Shown here: one piece after another, positions 44,006 to 53,722 of the stretch | How positions within the stretch are numbered: the stretch's first letter is position 1 | Layout of the letters: each line of letters opens with the position of its first letter | From: Massilia sp. WG5 | Lineage (GTDB): Bacteria; Pseudomonadota; Gammaproteobacteria; Burkholderiales; Burkholderiaceae_D | NCBI RefSeq assembly: GCF_001412595.2 | Contig: NZ_CP012641.2 | Coordinates: forward strand, 1-64,000 | DNA length: 64,000 bases | Reading direction: 5' to 3' | Notes under the pieces: model-generated | The model's input: the letters and a program-made list of their open reading frames with translations, nothing else | What the model was told of the DNA's origin: nothing | Databases searched by the model: none | Program-made: the position numbers and the translations under genes

Positions 44006-45541
44006 ATGTCTGTAGAAATGAAGACCGAATCGAACAAGCCGGGTTCTGCGCGCAGCGAACTGGCTGAGAAGTACTTCCAGGCGGAGTATGGCCATTTCAT
44101 CAATGGGGAATGGGTCGGCGGAACCAGCGGCGAGAAAATCGCCATGATCAACCCCGCGAATCTGGAAGTGCTGTCCTACATCCAGTCAGGAAACGCTGAG
44201 GATGCGAATCGTGCCGTGGAGGCCGCCTCAAGGGCGTTCCCCAAATGGTCCCGCAGCTCGCCCCAGGAGCGTCAGAGCGCCCTGTATGAGATGGCGCGCC
44301 GCCTGCGCGCACGGGCCAAGGATTACGCGGCAATGTTATCGCTGGACAATGGCAAGCCGATCATGGAGGCGATGCATATCGATATCCCATCGACGATCGG
44401 GCAGTTCGAGTTGTTCGCCGGTGCCGCATTTGGTTTGCAAGGGCATACCATCGACGCGAAACAGGGCGTGGCTATTGTTCATCGCGAGCCGCTTGGTGTC
44501 ATCGCACAGATCATACCATGGAACGTGCCCCTCGTCATGATGGCGACAAAGATCGCGCCTGCTCTGGCCGCTGGCAACACCATTGTGCTGAAGCCGGCCG
44601 AGACGGTCTGCCTGGCAGTCATGGAGTTCATCCGCGAGATGGCCGACCTGCTGCCGCCAGGCGTGCTCAACGTCATTACCGGCTACGGCACCAACGTCGG
44701 TGAAGCGCTCGTCACCCACCCGAAGGTCCGCAAGGTGGCCTTCACCGGCTCACGCCCGACCGCCCAAAAACTGATGCACTATGCCTCCGTCAATGTGATT
44801 CCTCAAACGCTGGAGTTGGGCGGCAAATCGGCCAACATCGTTTGCGCGGACGCGGACATCGGTGCGGCGGCGGAGTCCGCAGCCATGAGCATCGTCGTGA
44901 ACAAGGGTGAAATCTGCTTTGCCGCGACACGCCACTTTGTCCATCAATCCGTGATGGATCCGTTTCTGGAGAAGGTTCAAACCATTCTCAGCAAGATTCG
45001 CGTGGGCGACCCACTGAACCCCTCGACGCAAATGGGCCCCCAGGCCTCAAGGCTCCAGTTCGACAAGGTGCTTGGATACCTCGATATCGGGCGCAATGAA
45101 GGCGCGACCACGGCGATGGGCGGGAAGCGCGCCACGGTGAGTGGATTTGAGCAGGGATATTTCATCGAGCCGACCGTGTTTACCAATGTGCACAACACAA
45201 TGCGCATCGCGCAAGAGGAGATTTTTGGTCCTGTCGGCGTGGTCATTCCATGGAACGACGAGGCCGACGTCATACGCGAGGCCAACGACACTGAATTTGG
45301 ATTGGCGGCCGGCCTTTGGACCCGAAACATCACGCAAGCCCACCGCATGGCGCGCGAGATCGAAGCAGGGACCGTGTGGGTCAACCGCTACTTCAACATG
45401 ATCCCCAATGTACCGTTCGGCGGCTACAAGCAGAGTGGTTTCGGCCGTGAATTTTCGCTTGAGGTCCTGAACCACTACACCCAGCTCAAGAGTGTGATCG
45501 TCTCGCTCGAAGAGGGGCCCATTGGCCTGTTTGACCATTGA
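44006..45541 (+). CDS. Aldehyde dehydrogenase, probable hydroxy-aryl aldehyde dehydrogenase
   Basis: A 511-residue aldehyde dehydrogenase with LELGGKSANIV and the terminal GGYKQSGFGREF. The usual catalytic-cysteine position reads NKGEICFAATR, in which the cysteine is followed by FAA, a mild variation on the common GQxC. It lies next to phnC and is unlike the ALDH at 40687, so the two probably act at different steps. This one would oxidise 1-hydroxy-2-naphthaldehyde (or salicylaldehyde) from the NahE-type aldolase to the hydroxy acid. That split is inferred from gene order. Confidence 0.8.
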   Translation: MSVEMKTESNKPGSARSELAEKYFQAEYGHFINGEWVGGTSGEKIAMINPANLEVLSYIQSGNAEDANRAVEAASRAFPKWSRSSPQERQSALYEMARRLRARAKDYAAMLSLDNGKPIMEAMHIDIPSTIGQFELFAGAAFGLQGHTIDAKQGVAIVHREPLGVIAQIIPWNVPLVMMATKIAPALAAGNTIVLKPAETVCLAVMEFIREMADLLPPGVLNVITGYGTNVGEALVTHPKVRKVAFTGSRPTAQKLMHYASVNVIPQTLELGGKSANIVCADADIGAAAESAAMSIVVNKGEICFAATRHFVHQSVMDPFLEKVQTILSKIRVGDPLNPSTQMGPQASRLQFDKVLGYLDIGRNEGATTAMGGKRATVSGFEQGYFIEPTVFTNVHNTMRIAQEEIFGPVGVVIPWNDEADVIREANDTEFGLAAGLWTRNITQAHRMAREIEAGTVWVNRYFNMIPNVPFGGYKQSGFGREFSLEVLNHYTQLKSVIVSLEEGPIGLFDH

Positions 45542-45634
45542 TTCCCCTTATCTGTCACAAAAGAAATCGCTGGGTTGTCACTGCCGACGAGTGCAATGGC
45601 GGCCATGCATATAAACATAAAGCGAGACAATAAA

Positions 45635-47308
45635 ATGAATTTAGTCGGATTGAGACAACAGTCCAAGCCGCCGTCGGCCATCCTCCGCAGCATTCTTACA
45701 TTGTGTGGTGGACTTTCCATCGGATTGACGCCGGCCGTCGCTGGTGTGATTGACATAGGCAATCCTGACGTGAATCTGCGCTGGGACAATACCTTCAAGT
45801 ACAGCGCTGCGCGGCGTCTGGACTCGCCATTATCTGCTCTGACACTGAATCCAAACAACGACGATGGCGACCGTAATTTTGCCAAGGGATTGATTTCCAA
45901 TCGCTTTGACTTGCTGTCGGAACTGGACCTCATCTACAAGAAGAACATGGGTCTTCGAATCAGTGGCGCCGCCTGGAATGATTCCGTGTATGGCCGCTCC
46001 AACGCCAACCCGGGTTTCGCTGGCGGCGCATTCCCCAACCAAGGCTCCGTGCCCTACAACCGCTTCACGCGCGGCACGCGAGATGTGCATGGCGATGGCA
46101 GGGAGGTACTCGATGCTTTCGTCTTCGGCAACTTTGACGTGAATGGGAAAACCATTTCAGCACGCGCCGGCAGGCACTCGGTGCTGTGGGGTGAAAGCCT
46201 GTTTTTTGGAGCTAACGCGATCGCCGGTACTCAAATGCCGGTGGACGTGGTCAAGCTGATTTCAGTGCCAAGTACGCCCTTCAAGGAAGGCATTCGTCCA
46301 GTCCCCATGGTGTCCGGCCAAGTACAGATGACCCAGGATGTCTCGGTGGGGGCCTATGTACAGTTCGCGTCATCCAGAAATCGCCTGCCCGCTTCAGGTA
46401 GCTATTTCTCCAACACGGATTACGCCGTCGATGGCGCCGAGGGCATCTATTTTGGACCGGGTGCGCCTGCCCCCCGGTTCGCCGATATGCAGGCCAGGGA
46501 TTCCGGACAGGGCGGGGTGCAGCTGAAAATGCATCATGGTGATACCGACTACGGTTTCTATCTGATTCGGTTCCACAACAAATTACCGCAAATCGTGCCC
46601 AAGCTTGGCATGACTCCGGTCGGGCCGGCCCCGGTGGGCTATTACATCGCGTACCAGGAAAACATCAAGGCGTTTGGCGCCAGTGCCAGCAGGACCTTCG
46701 GCGATTACAACGTTGCGTCTGAGCTGTCGTTGCGCACTAACCAGGACCTGGCGAGTACGCAGGGTTTCGACACGAGCGCGCTCGCCCCGGTCGCCAATAA
46801 CAATTCAAGCAATCCAGCATATGCAATCGGCCGAACTGCCCACCTGAATATCTCGGTCTTGGGCTCGGTACCGCGTAATTTCCTCTGGAATGAAGCGACG
46901 ATTGTTGGCGAGATTGCCTGGAACCGTGTGCTAAGTGTCAGCAAGAATGGCGCCGCCGTGGATCCCAATGCAACGCGTGATGGTGTCGCGCTGCGCGCCG
47001 TCTTTGAGGCGAAGTACCGGCAAGTGCTGCCGGGATTGGACCTGGGTGTGCCGATCGGCATCGGCTATGCGCCTAAAGGCTCGCGGCCGATGGCGATGAC
47101 ACCCAACGCCTGGGTTCCTGAAGGAGGGGGGGATATCACCGTTGGGCTCAATGGCGCTTACCAGGATACCTGGAACTTCGGTGTGAACTACACCCACTAT
47201 TACGGCGATGCGCGGACGTTCAACACAGGAGCCCGGCAAGCCTTCGGCTGGGGCCAAACCCTTCGGGATCGGGATTTCGTCTCGTTCACTGCTCGTGCCA
47301 CATTCTGA
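45635..47308 (+). CDS. DUF1302 outer-membrane protein
   Basis: A 557-residue protein starting at ATG 45635, with a signal peptide (hydrophobic ILTLCGGLSIGLTPAVAG) and then alternating beta-strand sequence ending in an aromatic residue (TARATF), as expected for an outer-membrane barrel. DUF1302 proteins recur beside catabolic genes for steroids, terpenes, alkanes and PAHs and are thought to let hydrophobic substrates across the outer membrane. The next gene (DUF1329) starts 12 bp after the stop. An in-frame ATG at 45575 is less likely because the signal peptide would be internal. Confidence 0.82.
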   Translation: MNLVGLRQQSKPPSAILRSILTLCGGLSIGLTPAVAGVIDIGNPDVNLRWDNTFKYSAARRLDSPLSALTLNPNNDDGDRNFAKGLISNRFDLLSELDLIYKKNMGLRISGAAWNDSVYGRSNANPGFAGGAFPNQGSVPYNRFTRGTRDVHGDGREVLDAFVFGNFDVNGKTISARAGRHSVLWGESLFFGANAIAGTQMPVDVVKLISVPSTPFKEGIRPVPMVSGQVQMTQDVSVGAYVQFASSRNRLPASGSYFSNTDYAVDGAEGIYFGPGAPAPRFADMQARDSGQGGVQLKMHHGDTDYGFYLIRFHNKLPQIVPKLGMTPVGPAPVGYYIAYQENIKAFGASASRTFGDYNVASELSLRTNQDLASTQGFDTSALAPVANNNSSNPAYAIGRTAHLNISVLGSVPRNFLWNEATIVGEIAWNRVLSVSKNGAAVDPNATRDGVALRAVFEAKYRQVLPGLDLGVPIGIGYAPKGSRPMAMTPNAWVPEGGGDITVGLNGAYQDTWNFGVNYTHYYGDARTFNTGARQAFGWGQTLRDRDFVSFTARATF

Positions 47309-47319
47309 TTGGAATAAAA

Positions 47320-48681
47320 ATGAAATTTTTGATCAAACCCCTGTTCGCGATCTCTGCTTCCATGTTCCTTGCGGGCGCAGCCTTTGCTGCGGTAACGGCC
47401 GCTGAAGCCGCCGCGCTGAAATCCAGCCTGACCCCAATGGGCGCTGAAAAAGCTGGCAATAAAGACGGCTCGATTCCCGCATGGACCGGTGGCTATACGA
47501 CGCCGGTACCTGGCTACAAAAAAGGCGGCCGCCGCCCAGACCCATTCGCTTCCGACAAGCCTTTGTACAGCATCACTGCAAAGAACATGGCGCAATATGC
47601 AGACAAGCTCACGGATGGCACCAAGGCGATGCTGCAGAAATACCCGGACACTTTTCGGGTCGATGTCTACCAGTCAAAGCGCACCTATGTCGCACCCCAA
47701 TGGTTTTATGATAAGACGTTTGAAAATGCCACAAAGGTAAAGCTATCGGGCCTCGACAATCCCTATGCGGTGGGGGCCTTAGGGGGCATTCCATTCCCCA
47801 TTCCGAAGAACGGGGCCGAGGTGATGGTGAACCATCAGCTGTCCTACAAGCTGGAGCAGATTTACGATGTCGCGAAGAACTTCACCGTGAACAGCAACGG
47901 CCAGGCGGTCATGGTTTCGCATTATGAGAACTACTTTACTTTTCCCTATAACACCAGGGGTGTCAGTGCGGAGGACGGTCAGTGGTGGTACAAAGTTCGT
48001 TCGACCAATCTAGGCCCGGCCATTCGCGCCGGTGAAGCGGTCATGCAGCACTTTAATGTCAATGAAGACAAAACACAGGGGTGGATCTACCTCACAGGGC
48101 AACGGCGAGTGCGCAAGCTGCCAAACACCTGCTGCGATACGCAACTCTCCTTTACGGCCGGTATTCTCAATTTCGACGAGTTGACCGTCTTCGAAGGCGA
48201 CATGAGCCGCTTCAACTGGAACCTGGTCGGCAAGAAAGAAATACTGGTGCCCTACAACAGTAACCGCACGCTGGTGCCAACCAAGACTGCGGATGTGATC
48301 ACCGGGGCGCATCTCAATCCTGATCATGTGCGTTGGGAATTGCATAGGGTGTGGATCGTCGACGCGACATTAAAGCCAGGAAAGCGCCACGTTTCACCCA
48401 AGAGCCGTTATTACATCGATGAAGATAGCTGGTACGCCCTGCTCGGGGATCGCTGGGATGCGCAAGGAAAACTGGCGCGCACAACGTATCTGCTGCCCAT
48501 TGTGGCGCCTGATGTGCCCGCGTTCGTACGCAGCAGTTTCGGCCTCTACGATCTGATTGGTGGCAGCTCTTACCTGGGTAGCCTCTACAACGATGAGGCG
48601 GTACAGATCCGGGTTGAGGATAAACCTTTCCCCGCATCGACCTATTCGCCCGATTCCATGGCTGGACAGGGTATTCGCTGA
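47320..48681 (+). CDS. DUF1329 exported protein
   Basis: A 453-residue protein with an N-terminal signal peptide (KPLFAISASMFLAGAAFA) and the DUF1329 body beginning LTPMGAEKAGNKDGSIPAWTGG. DUF1329 proteins are related in fold to LolA/LolB-type lipid carriers and are almost always next to a DUF1302 gene. A periplasmic chaperone for hydrophobic substrate or lipid is a reasonable role, not demonstrated here. Confidence 0.83.
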   Translation: MKFLIKPLFAISASMFLAGAAFAAVTAAEAAALKSSLTPMGAEKAGNKDGSIPAWTGGYTTPVPGYKKGGRRPDPFASDKPLYSITAKNMAQYADKLTDGTKAMLQKYPDTFRVDVYQSKRTYVAPQWFYDKTFENATKVKLSGLDNPYAVGALGGIPFPIPKNGAEVMVNHQLSYKLEQIYDVAKNFTVNSNGQAVMVSHYENYFTFPYNTRGVSAEDGQWWYKVRSTNLGPAIRAGEAVMQHFNVNEDKTQGWIYLTGQRRVRKLPNTCCDTQLSFTAGILNFDELTVFEGDMSRFNWNLVGKKEILVPYNSNRTLVPTKTADVITGAHLNPDHVRWELHRVWIVDATLKPGKRHVSPKSRYYIDEDSWYALLGDRWDAQGKLARTTYLLPIVAPDVPAFVRSSFGLYDLIGGSSYLGSLYNDEAVQIRVEDKPFPASTYSPDSMAGQGIR

Positions 48682-48802
48682 GGATCCAGGGAGGCGTGAC
48701 GCAACTGGTGGATCGACCTGGGTGGGGCGGTCCACAGTTGGCAAGTTTCGCCCTGCAGCCTGATCGAATCGGCACTTCGCCAAACTGTTATAGGTCTGGA
48801 TT

Positions 48803-49882
48803 ATGATGAAAAAAGTTGGTCAAGAGCGCGTTGACAACGGGCGACGCCGCGCCATGTGCTTTGTAGCTACAGTTCCGCTGGCCAGCATCGGGCCCGTCTG
48901 GGCCACACCGGTGTCGGATCCCTTGCGACGGCCGGCGTTCGTCGGCCCCCAAGTGGGGGGGGCCGTCCTGCTAGATGTTGTCAAGGCTGGGCAACGTATT
49001 GTCGTCGTTGGGGAACGCGGCGTTGTTTTGTTCTCGGATGACGCTGGCGTCACATGGAGTCAGGCGAGGGTGCCGGTCAGTGTCACGCTAACTGCGGTCA
49101 AGTTTGTGGATGAAAAATTTGGCTGGGCCACAGGTCACGCAGGTGTTGTGCTCGCAACTGCGGACGGCGGCGAAACTTGGGGCCTCCAGCTCGACGGTAA
49201 GAGAGCCGCGGAGCTATGGCTGGCAGAAGTGTCGGCCGGGTCGAGCAACGCCAACCGACTGGCGGAGGCTAAGCGCTTGGTGGCGGACGGCCCGGACAAG
49301 CCTTTCGTGGCACTTCACTTTTCCGACCGAAAGCATGGCATTGTAATGGGGGCGTATGGGCTTATTTTTGCCACCGCAGACGGTGGTGAAACCTGGTCGC
49401 CCTGGATGGCGCGCTTAGACAATCCGAAGGCGCTGCACCTGAACGCGCTAGTGGTGCAGGGGCAGCGCATTCTGTTAGCAGGAGAACAAGGGTTGCTGTT
49501 GCAATCCATCGATGGCGGAAAAACCTTTGCCGCACTGAGTTCGCCTTACCCGGGAAGCTGGTTCTCCGCAATTGCTTTGCCAAATGGCAAGTTGATGCTG
49601 GCTGGGCTAAAGGGAAACGTTTATACCTATGGCCCTGCCGGGTTCACCCAGTGCGAGGTGCCTATTCCCGTCACGATTAGCCACCTCTCGCTGATGCAAG
49701 ACAACAGTGTGCTCGCGCTGAACCAGGCCGGACAGGCATTGATCAGTCGGGATTCAGGAGTTAGATGGGTGCCAGTTGTATTGCCGCAAGGCCCACCATT
49801 GACTGCCGTTGTCCAAGTTGATGGCAGACGCCTGCTTGCCAGTAGCTTGCGTGGCGTTCGTGAACTTCCTTTTCCTAAGTGA
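48803..49882 (+). CDS. Ycf48/BNR-repeat beta-propeller protein, exported
   Basis: A 359-residue protein with a basic start followed by a Tat- or Sec-like signal (NGRRRAMCFVATVPLASIGPVWA) and repeated propeller blades marked by VLFSDDAGVTWS, VLATADGGETWG, IFATADGGETWS and LLQSIDGGKTFA. Proteins like the photosystem assembly factor Ycf48 share the repeat, but in this context they accompany MMPL transporters. The twin-arginine-like NGRRRAM is worth noting. It overlaps the RND gene region by a few bases. Confidence 0.8.
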   Translation: MMKKVGQERVDNGRRRAMCFVATVPLASIGPVWATPVSDPLRRPAFVGPQVGGAVLLDVVKAGQRIVVVGERGVVLFSDDAGVTWSQARVPVSVTLTAVKFVDEKFGWATGHAGVVLATADGGETWGLQLDGKRAAELWLAEVSAGSSNANRLAEAKRLVADGPDKPFVALHFSDRKHGIVMGAYGLIFATADGGETWSPWMARLDNPKALHLNALVVQGQRILLAGEQGLLLQSIDGGKTFAALSSPYPGSWFSAIALPNGKLMLAGLKGNVYTYGPAGFTQCEVPIPVTISHLSLMQDNSVLALNQAGQALISRDSGVRWVPVVLPQGPPLTAVVQVDGRRLLASSLRGVRELPFPK

Positions 49883-49887
49883 TCCTC

Positions 49888-52281
49888 ATGTCAATGGTTA
49901 GCCCAGCAGTCTCAAAGGATGAGCGCACGTCTTCGAACGAATTCGATCCACGGTCTGGTTCAGCCGTCGAGCGGGCGCTTTTCAATCACCGCCAGTGGAT
50001 CCTCATCGTCTGTGCGTTGCTTACGGTCTTGTTTGCCTGGAGTGCCAGCAACGTGCGTGTCAACGCGAACTTTGAGAAGATCATTCCCAAGAGCCATCCG
50101 TATATCGCGAACTTTCTCGCTCATCGTCAAGAGCTGGGAGGCCTCGGCAACGCCGTTCGTATCGCCGTCGCCACAACCGGTGAGTCCATCTATGACCCAC
50201 ACTACCTGAGGGTACTTCAGCAGTTAAGCGACGAGGCCTTTTTGCTCCCTGGGGTTGACAGGCGCAATATGAAGTCGCTGTGGACGCCGAATACGCGATG
50301 GGTCGGGGTCACCGAGGACGGCATGGATGGTGGTCCGGTGATCCAGGACGGCTACGACGGCTCGCCTGAAAGCCTCGCTACCTTGCGGTTGAACGTCGAG
50401 CGCAGCAATGAGATTGGCCAGCTGGTCGCATTGGATCAACGTTCTTCCATAGTCTATCTGCCCTTGTTATCAAAAAATGCGAATGGTGTTCCGCTGGACT
50501 ACGCTGATGTTTCTGACGCACTGGAGCGGCTCAGGGTCAAGTATCAGAGTAACGGGGTCAGTATTCACATCACTGGTTTCGCTAAGGTCATGGGTGACCT
50601 GATTGCGGGCATCTGGCAGATGCTGGGATTCTTCGCCGCTGCCGTGATCATCACGACGGCGACGCTTTATGTCAACACGCGTTGCGTGCGCAGTGCGGTG
50701 CTGGTCGTTGCTTGTTCGTTAGTCGCTGTGCTGTGGCAACTGGGATTGATGCCCTTGCTGGGCTACGAGCTGGACCCATACTCCGTGCTGGTTCCCTTCC
50801 TTGTGTTTGCGATCGGCATGAGTCATGGTGCGCAAAAAATGAACGGCATCATGCAGGACATCGGACGTGGTGCGAACAGCCTGGTTGCTGCACGCTACAC
50901 TTTTAGACGCCTTTTTCTTGCAGGATTGACTGCGCTGCTGTGCGATGCAGTTGGGTTCGGCGTCTTGATGGTGATCGATATTGAGGCGATCCGCGACCTG
51001 GCCTTCATTGCCAGTCTTGGCGTTGCGGTATTGGTCTTCACCAACCTGATACTGTTGCCGATCTTGCTGAGTTATGTGGGCGTCAGTCCCGTGGCCGCCC
51101 AACGCAGCCTGAAGGAAGAGTTGACGAACAGGCAGGGCGGGGAACGTCACCCGTTGTGGAGACTGTTGGACTTGTTCACCCAGCGCCGCTGGGCGGCAGG
51201 CGTCGTTGCGGTCTCATTGCTCCTCGGCACCGGAGGGCTCGTGGTTGCGCAACGCTTGAAGGTCGGCGACCTGCAGCCCGGTGCCCCCGAGTTGCGTGCC
51301 GACAGCCGCTATAACCGCGACAACACCTTCATGACTGCGCACTATGGCGCCAGCAGCGATGCCTTCATCGTGATGGTCAAGACACCAGAGGGCCAGTGCA
51401 GTGGCGAGGACACCTTGATGCGGATAGACGCGCTGGAATGGAGAATCCGCGCACTGCCGGGTGTAGAGGACACGAACTCGCTGGCACTGTTGAGCCGGCG
51501 CGTGCTGGTGGGGCTCAATGAGGGCAGCAGCAAGTGGTACGAGGTGATCAAAAGCCAGTCAATGCTGAACACCATCACCGCCGGCGCGCCCCGCGGTCTT
51601 TACAACGACACCTGCAGTCTGTCGACGCTGGCGGCATACCTGAAGGACCACAAGGCCGACACGCTAACCAGCCTCGTTGACGAGGTGGCTGACTTTGCCA
51701 GGGAAAACAACACCGAGCAAGTGCAGTTTCTTCTCGCCGCCGGCAACTCAGGCATTGATGCGGCGACGAACATCGTTGTCAGGGAGGCGAACCGCGAGAT
51801 GATGTTCTGGGTGTACGGTGCAGTGATCTTGTTGTGTGCTATCACCTTCCGCTCTTGGCGCGCGGTGCTCTGTGCCGTACTGCCGTTGATTCTGACATCG
51901 GTGCTGTGTGAGGCATTGATGGTCGCGCTGAACATCGGGGTGAAAGTCGCTACCTTGCCCGTGATTGCATTGGGGGTGGGCATTGGGGTGGACTACGCGC
52001 TCTACGTCATGAGTATTTTGTTGGCGCGATTGAAGGCCGGAGAGAGCCTTTCCCAAGCGTATTACCAATCGTTGCTCTTCACGGGAAAGGTCGTGCTCCT
52101 GACGGGCGTTACGCTCGCCTTGTGCGTTGCCACCTGGGTGCTTAGTCCCATCAAGTTTCAGGCTGACATGGGGCTTTTGCTTGCATTCATGTTCGTCGGC
52201 AACATGCTCGGCGCGTTGGTGCTTCTACCTGCGCTTGCACATTTTTTATTAAAACCAATGATTCAAAACACTAGAGGATAA
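49888..52281 (+). CDS. RND/MMPL-family transporter
   Basis: A membrane transporter of about 797 residues of the MMPL (hydrophobe/amphiphile exporter-like) family. A membrane segment near the N terminus (WILIVCALLTVLFAWSA) is followed by a large periplasmic loop, a block of five to six membrane helices, a second loop and a second helix block (the latter near 630-790), the duplicated RND plan. Charged motifs such as PFLVFAIGMSHGAQKMNGI and VGIGVDYALYVMSI fall in the fourth-helix positions of the two halves. With DUF1302, DUF1329 and the Ycf48-like protein it forms a four-gene envelope module. GTG 49879 is an alternative start. Confidence 0.83.
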   Translation: MSMVSPAVSKDERTSSNEFDPRSGSAVERALFNHRQWILIVCALLTVLFAWSASNVRVNANFEKIIPKSHPYIANFLAHRQELGGLGNAVRIAVATTGESIYDPHYLRVLQQLSDEAFLLPGVDRRNMKSLWTPNTRWVGVTEDGMDGGPVIQDGYDGSPESLATLRLNVERSNEIGQLVALDQRSSIVYLPLLSKNANGVPLDYADVSDALERLRVKYQSNGVSIHITGFAKVMGDLIAGIWQMLGFFAAAVIITTATLYVNTRCVRSAVLVVACSLVAVLWQLGLMPLLGYELDPYSVLVPFLVFAIGMSHGAQKMNGIMQDIGRGANSLVAARYTFRRLFLAGLTALLCDAVGFGVLMVIDIEAIRDLAFIASLGVAVLVFTNLILLPILLSYVGVSPVAAQRSLKEELTNRQGGERHPLWRLLDLFTQRRWAAGVVAVSLLLGTGGLVVAQRLKVGDLQPGAPELRADSRYNRDNTFMTAHYGASSDAFIVMVKTPEGQCSGEDTLMRIDALEWRIRALPGVEDTNSLALLSRRVLVGLNEGSSKWYEVIKSQSMLNTITAGAPRGLYNDTCSLSTLAAYLKDHKADTLTSLVDEVADFARENNTEQVQFLLAAGNSGIDAATNIVVREANREMMFWVYGAVILLCAITFRSWRAVLCAVLPLILTSVLCEALMVALNIGVKVATLPVIALGVGIGVDYALYVMSILLARLKAGESLSQAYYQSLLFTGKVVLLTGVTLALCVATWVLSPIKFQADMGLLLAFMFVGNMLGALVLLPALAHFLLKPMIQNTRG

Positions 52282-52284
52282 ATA

Positions 52285-53283
52285 ATGAGTAAGTCAAGAT
52301 TGTTGAATCCATCAGACATTCACGGCGTTTGGTCGATTCTTCCCACACCAGCCAAACCCGGAGCGAGCGACTGGCGTGCTACTGACACCGTTGATCTGGA
52401 TGAGACGGCCCGCGCTGTCGAAGGACTTATCGCGGCTGGCGCCAACGGGATTCTGAGCATGGGGACTTTGGGCGAGTGCGAATCGTTGACCTGGGAGGAA
52501 AAGAAGGTCTTCATGCAAACCATCGTCGAGACCGCCAGGGGCAGGGTTCCCGTGTTCGTTGGTACTACAACGCTCAATACCCGCGATACGATCGAGCAGA
52601 CCAGGTACGCCCACTCCATTGGGGCCGACGGAACAATGCTGGGCATCCCTATGTGGTGCAATCCCTGCGTTGATATGGCTGTTCAGTACTACAAGGATGT
52701 CGCCACAGCTGTTCCGGAGATGAATATCGCCATCTACGCGAATACCGAGGCGTTCAAATTTGATTTCCCCCGGGCGTTCTGGGCGCGCGTGTCAGAGATC
52801 CGGCAAGTCGTTGCGGCTAAATATATCGGTATCGAGTTCCTGCTTCAGGATCTGCATCTCACCAAGCACCGCATGAAGCTGTTGCCGCTCGACTACCAAT
52901 ACTATGCTGCGGCACGTTTGGATGACTTCGTTGATGGCTTCTGGTCCAGCGGTACGGTATGCGGTCCATTGGTTTCAACTACGCTTCGGGACAAGGTCAT
53001 CGAAGCCCGGCGAACCAAAGACTGGGGGGATGCGCACGCATTTCAGGGCCGGCTTGTGAAGACGGCTGCGCCCTTCCCCGAAGATAGCTTCAAAACCTTC
53101 TCAATTTACAACGTTGCTCTCGAAAAGCGACGGATCGATGCCGGCGGCTGGATGAACGCCGGCCCCGTGCGCCCACCTTATAACGACATTTGTCCCGAGA
53201 ACTATCTCGATTCTTGGAAGCGTTCAGGGGAACGCTGGGCCGAATTGCACAAGCAGCTTGAAAAGGAAATGTCGGAAAAATAG
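52285..53283 (+). CDS. Hydratase-aldolase, NahE type (hydroxy-arylidene pyruvate)
   Basis: A 332-residue DHDPS-superfamily aldolase, distinct from the carboxybenzalpyruvate-type copies. The active-site tyrosine region reads IYANTEAFKFDFPRAFW and the Schiff-base lysine VVAAKYIGIEF, both as in NahE-type trans-o-hydroxybenzylidenepyruvate hydratase-aldolases. It should cleave the PhnD product to 1-hydroxy-2-naphthaldehyde (or salicylaldehyde) and pyruvate. It is the last intact gene of the phn cluster, 3 bp after the MMPL gene. Confidence 0.85.
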   Translation: MSKSRLLNPSDIHGVWSILPTPAKPGASDWRATDTVDLDETARAVEGLIAAGANGILSMGTLGECESLTWEEKKVFMQTIVETARGRVPVFVGTTTLNTRDTIEQTRYAHSIGADGTMLGIPMWCNPCVDMAVQYYKDVATAVPEMNIAIYANTEAFKFDFPRAFWARVSEIRQVVAAKYIGIEFLLQDLHLTKHRMKLLPLDYQYYAAARLDDFVDGFWSSGTVCGPLVSTTLRDKVIEARRTKDWGDAHAFQGRLVKTAAPFPEDSFKTFSIYNVALEKRRIDAGGWMNAGPVRPPYNDICPENYLDSWKRSGERWAELHKQLEKEMSEK

Positions 53284-53290
53284 TAAAAGG

Positions 53291-53370
53291 GCTGAGCAAA
53301 AGGGTATCGACTTCCACTTCGATTCTATCACTCCTTTCAGCGCCCTCGCTTATTGTAAGTTCGATCTATT
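53291..53370 (+). pseudogene. N-terminal fragment of a chromene-carboxylate isomerase
   Basis: Directly after the NahE-type aldolase a frame reads KGIDFHFDSITPFSALAY, resembling the start of phnD (DFYFDFVSPFSYLA). It has no clear start codon and the similarity ends within about 25 codons, so a second isomerase gene was probably here and was cut off by rearrangement. Confidence 0.4.
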
Positions 53371-53529
53371 TCTTTCCCGCAGCATGGTCGCACAAGGTTT
53401 GACGCAATTGGGGCGTCATCAAGCTGGCGTTGCCGGCGCCAGCGCTCAGGTGCTCAAGGCAGGTCAGCAAGTCATTGCGGCCGCGAACCGGGTGCCAGAC
53501 CGGGTACGATACGGCTACTCAGCGGGATG

Positions 53530-53625
53530 AGTTCTTCGCGGCAGGTCAGCTTTCCATCCAACGGATAGCGAAGGAGGGGCGTAAGTACGGAGTGCCCCTG
53601 CTTCTATTGAGCCAGAGATACACCA
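53530..53625 (+). pseudogene. Fragment of a HerA-like (DUF87) ATPase
   Basis: A short frame reads GQLSIQRIAKEGRKYGVPLLLLSQR, matching the region just after Walker B in HerA/DUF87 ATPases (ERIAKEGRKYGV...VVSQR). Nothing else of the gene is present, and the sequence between it and the isomerase fragment is unassigned. The interval 53284-53722 is thus a mosaic of gene pieces. Confidence 0.45.
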
Positions 53626-53722
53626 ATTGGAGAAGATGGTCGCTTTCCCCCTCACTCACGATTTGCATCCCGCATCTTGCGATGCGTCGTTACGTTGTCA
53701 GAACCGCTCTTTATTCTGGTTC

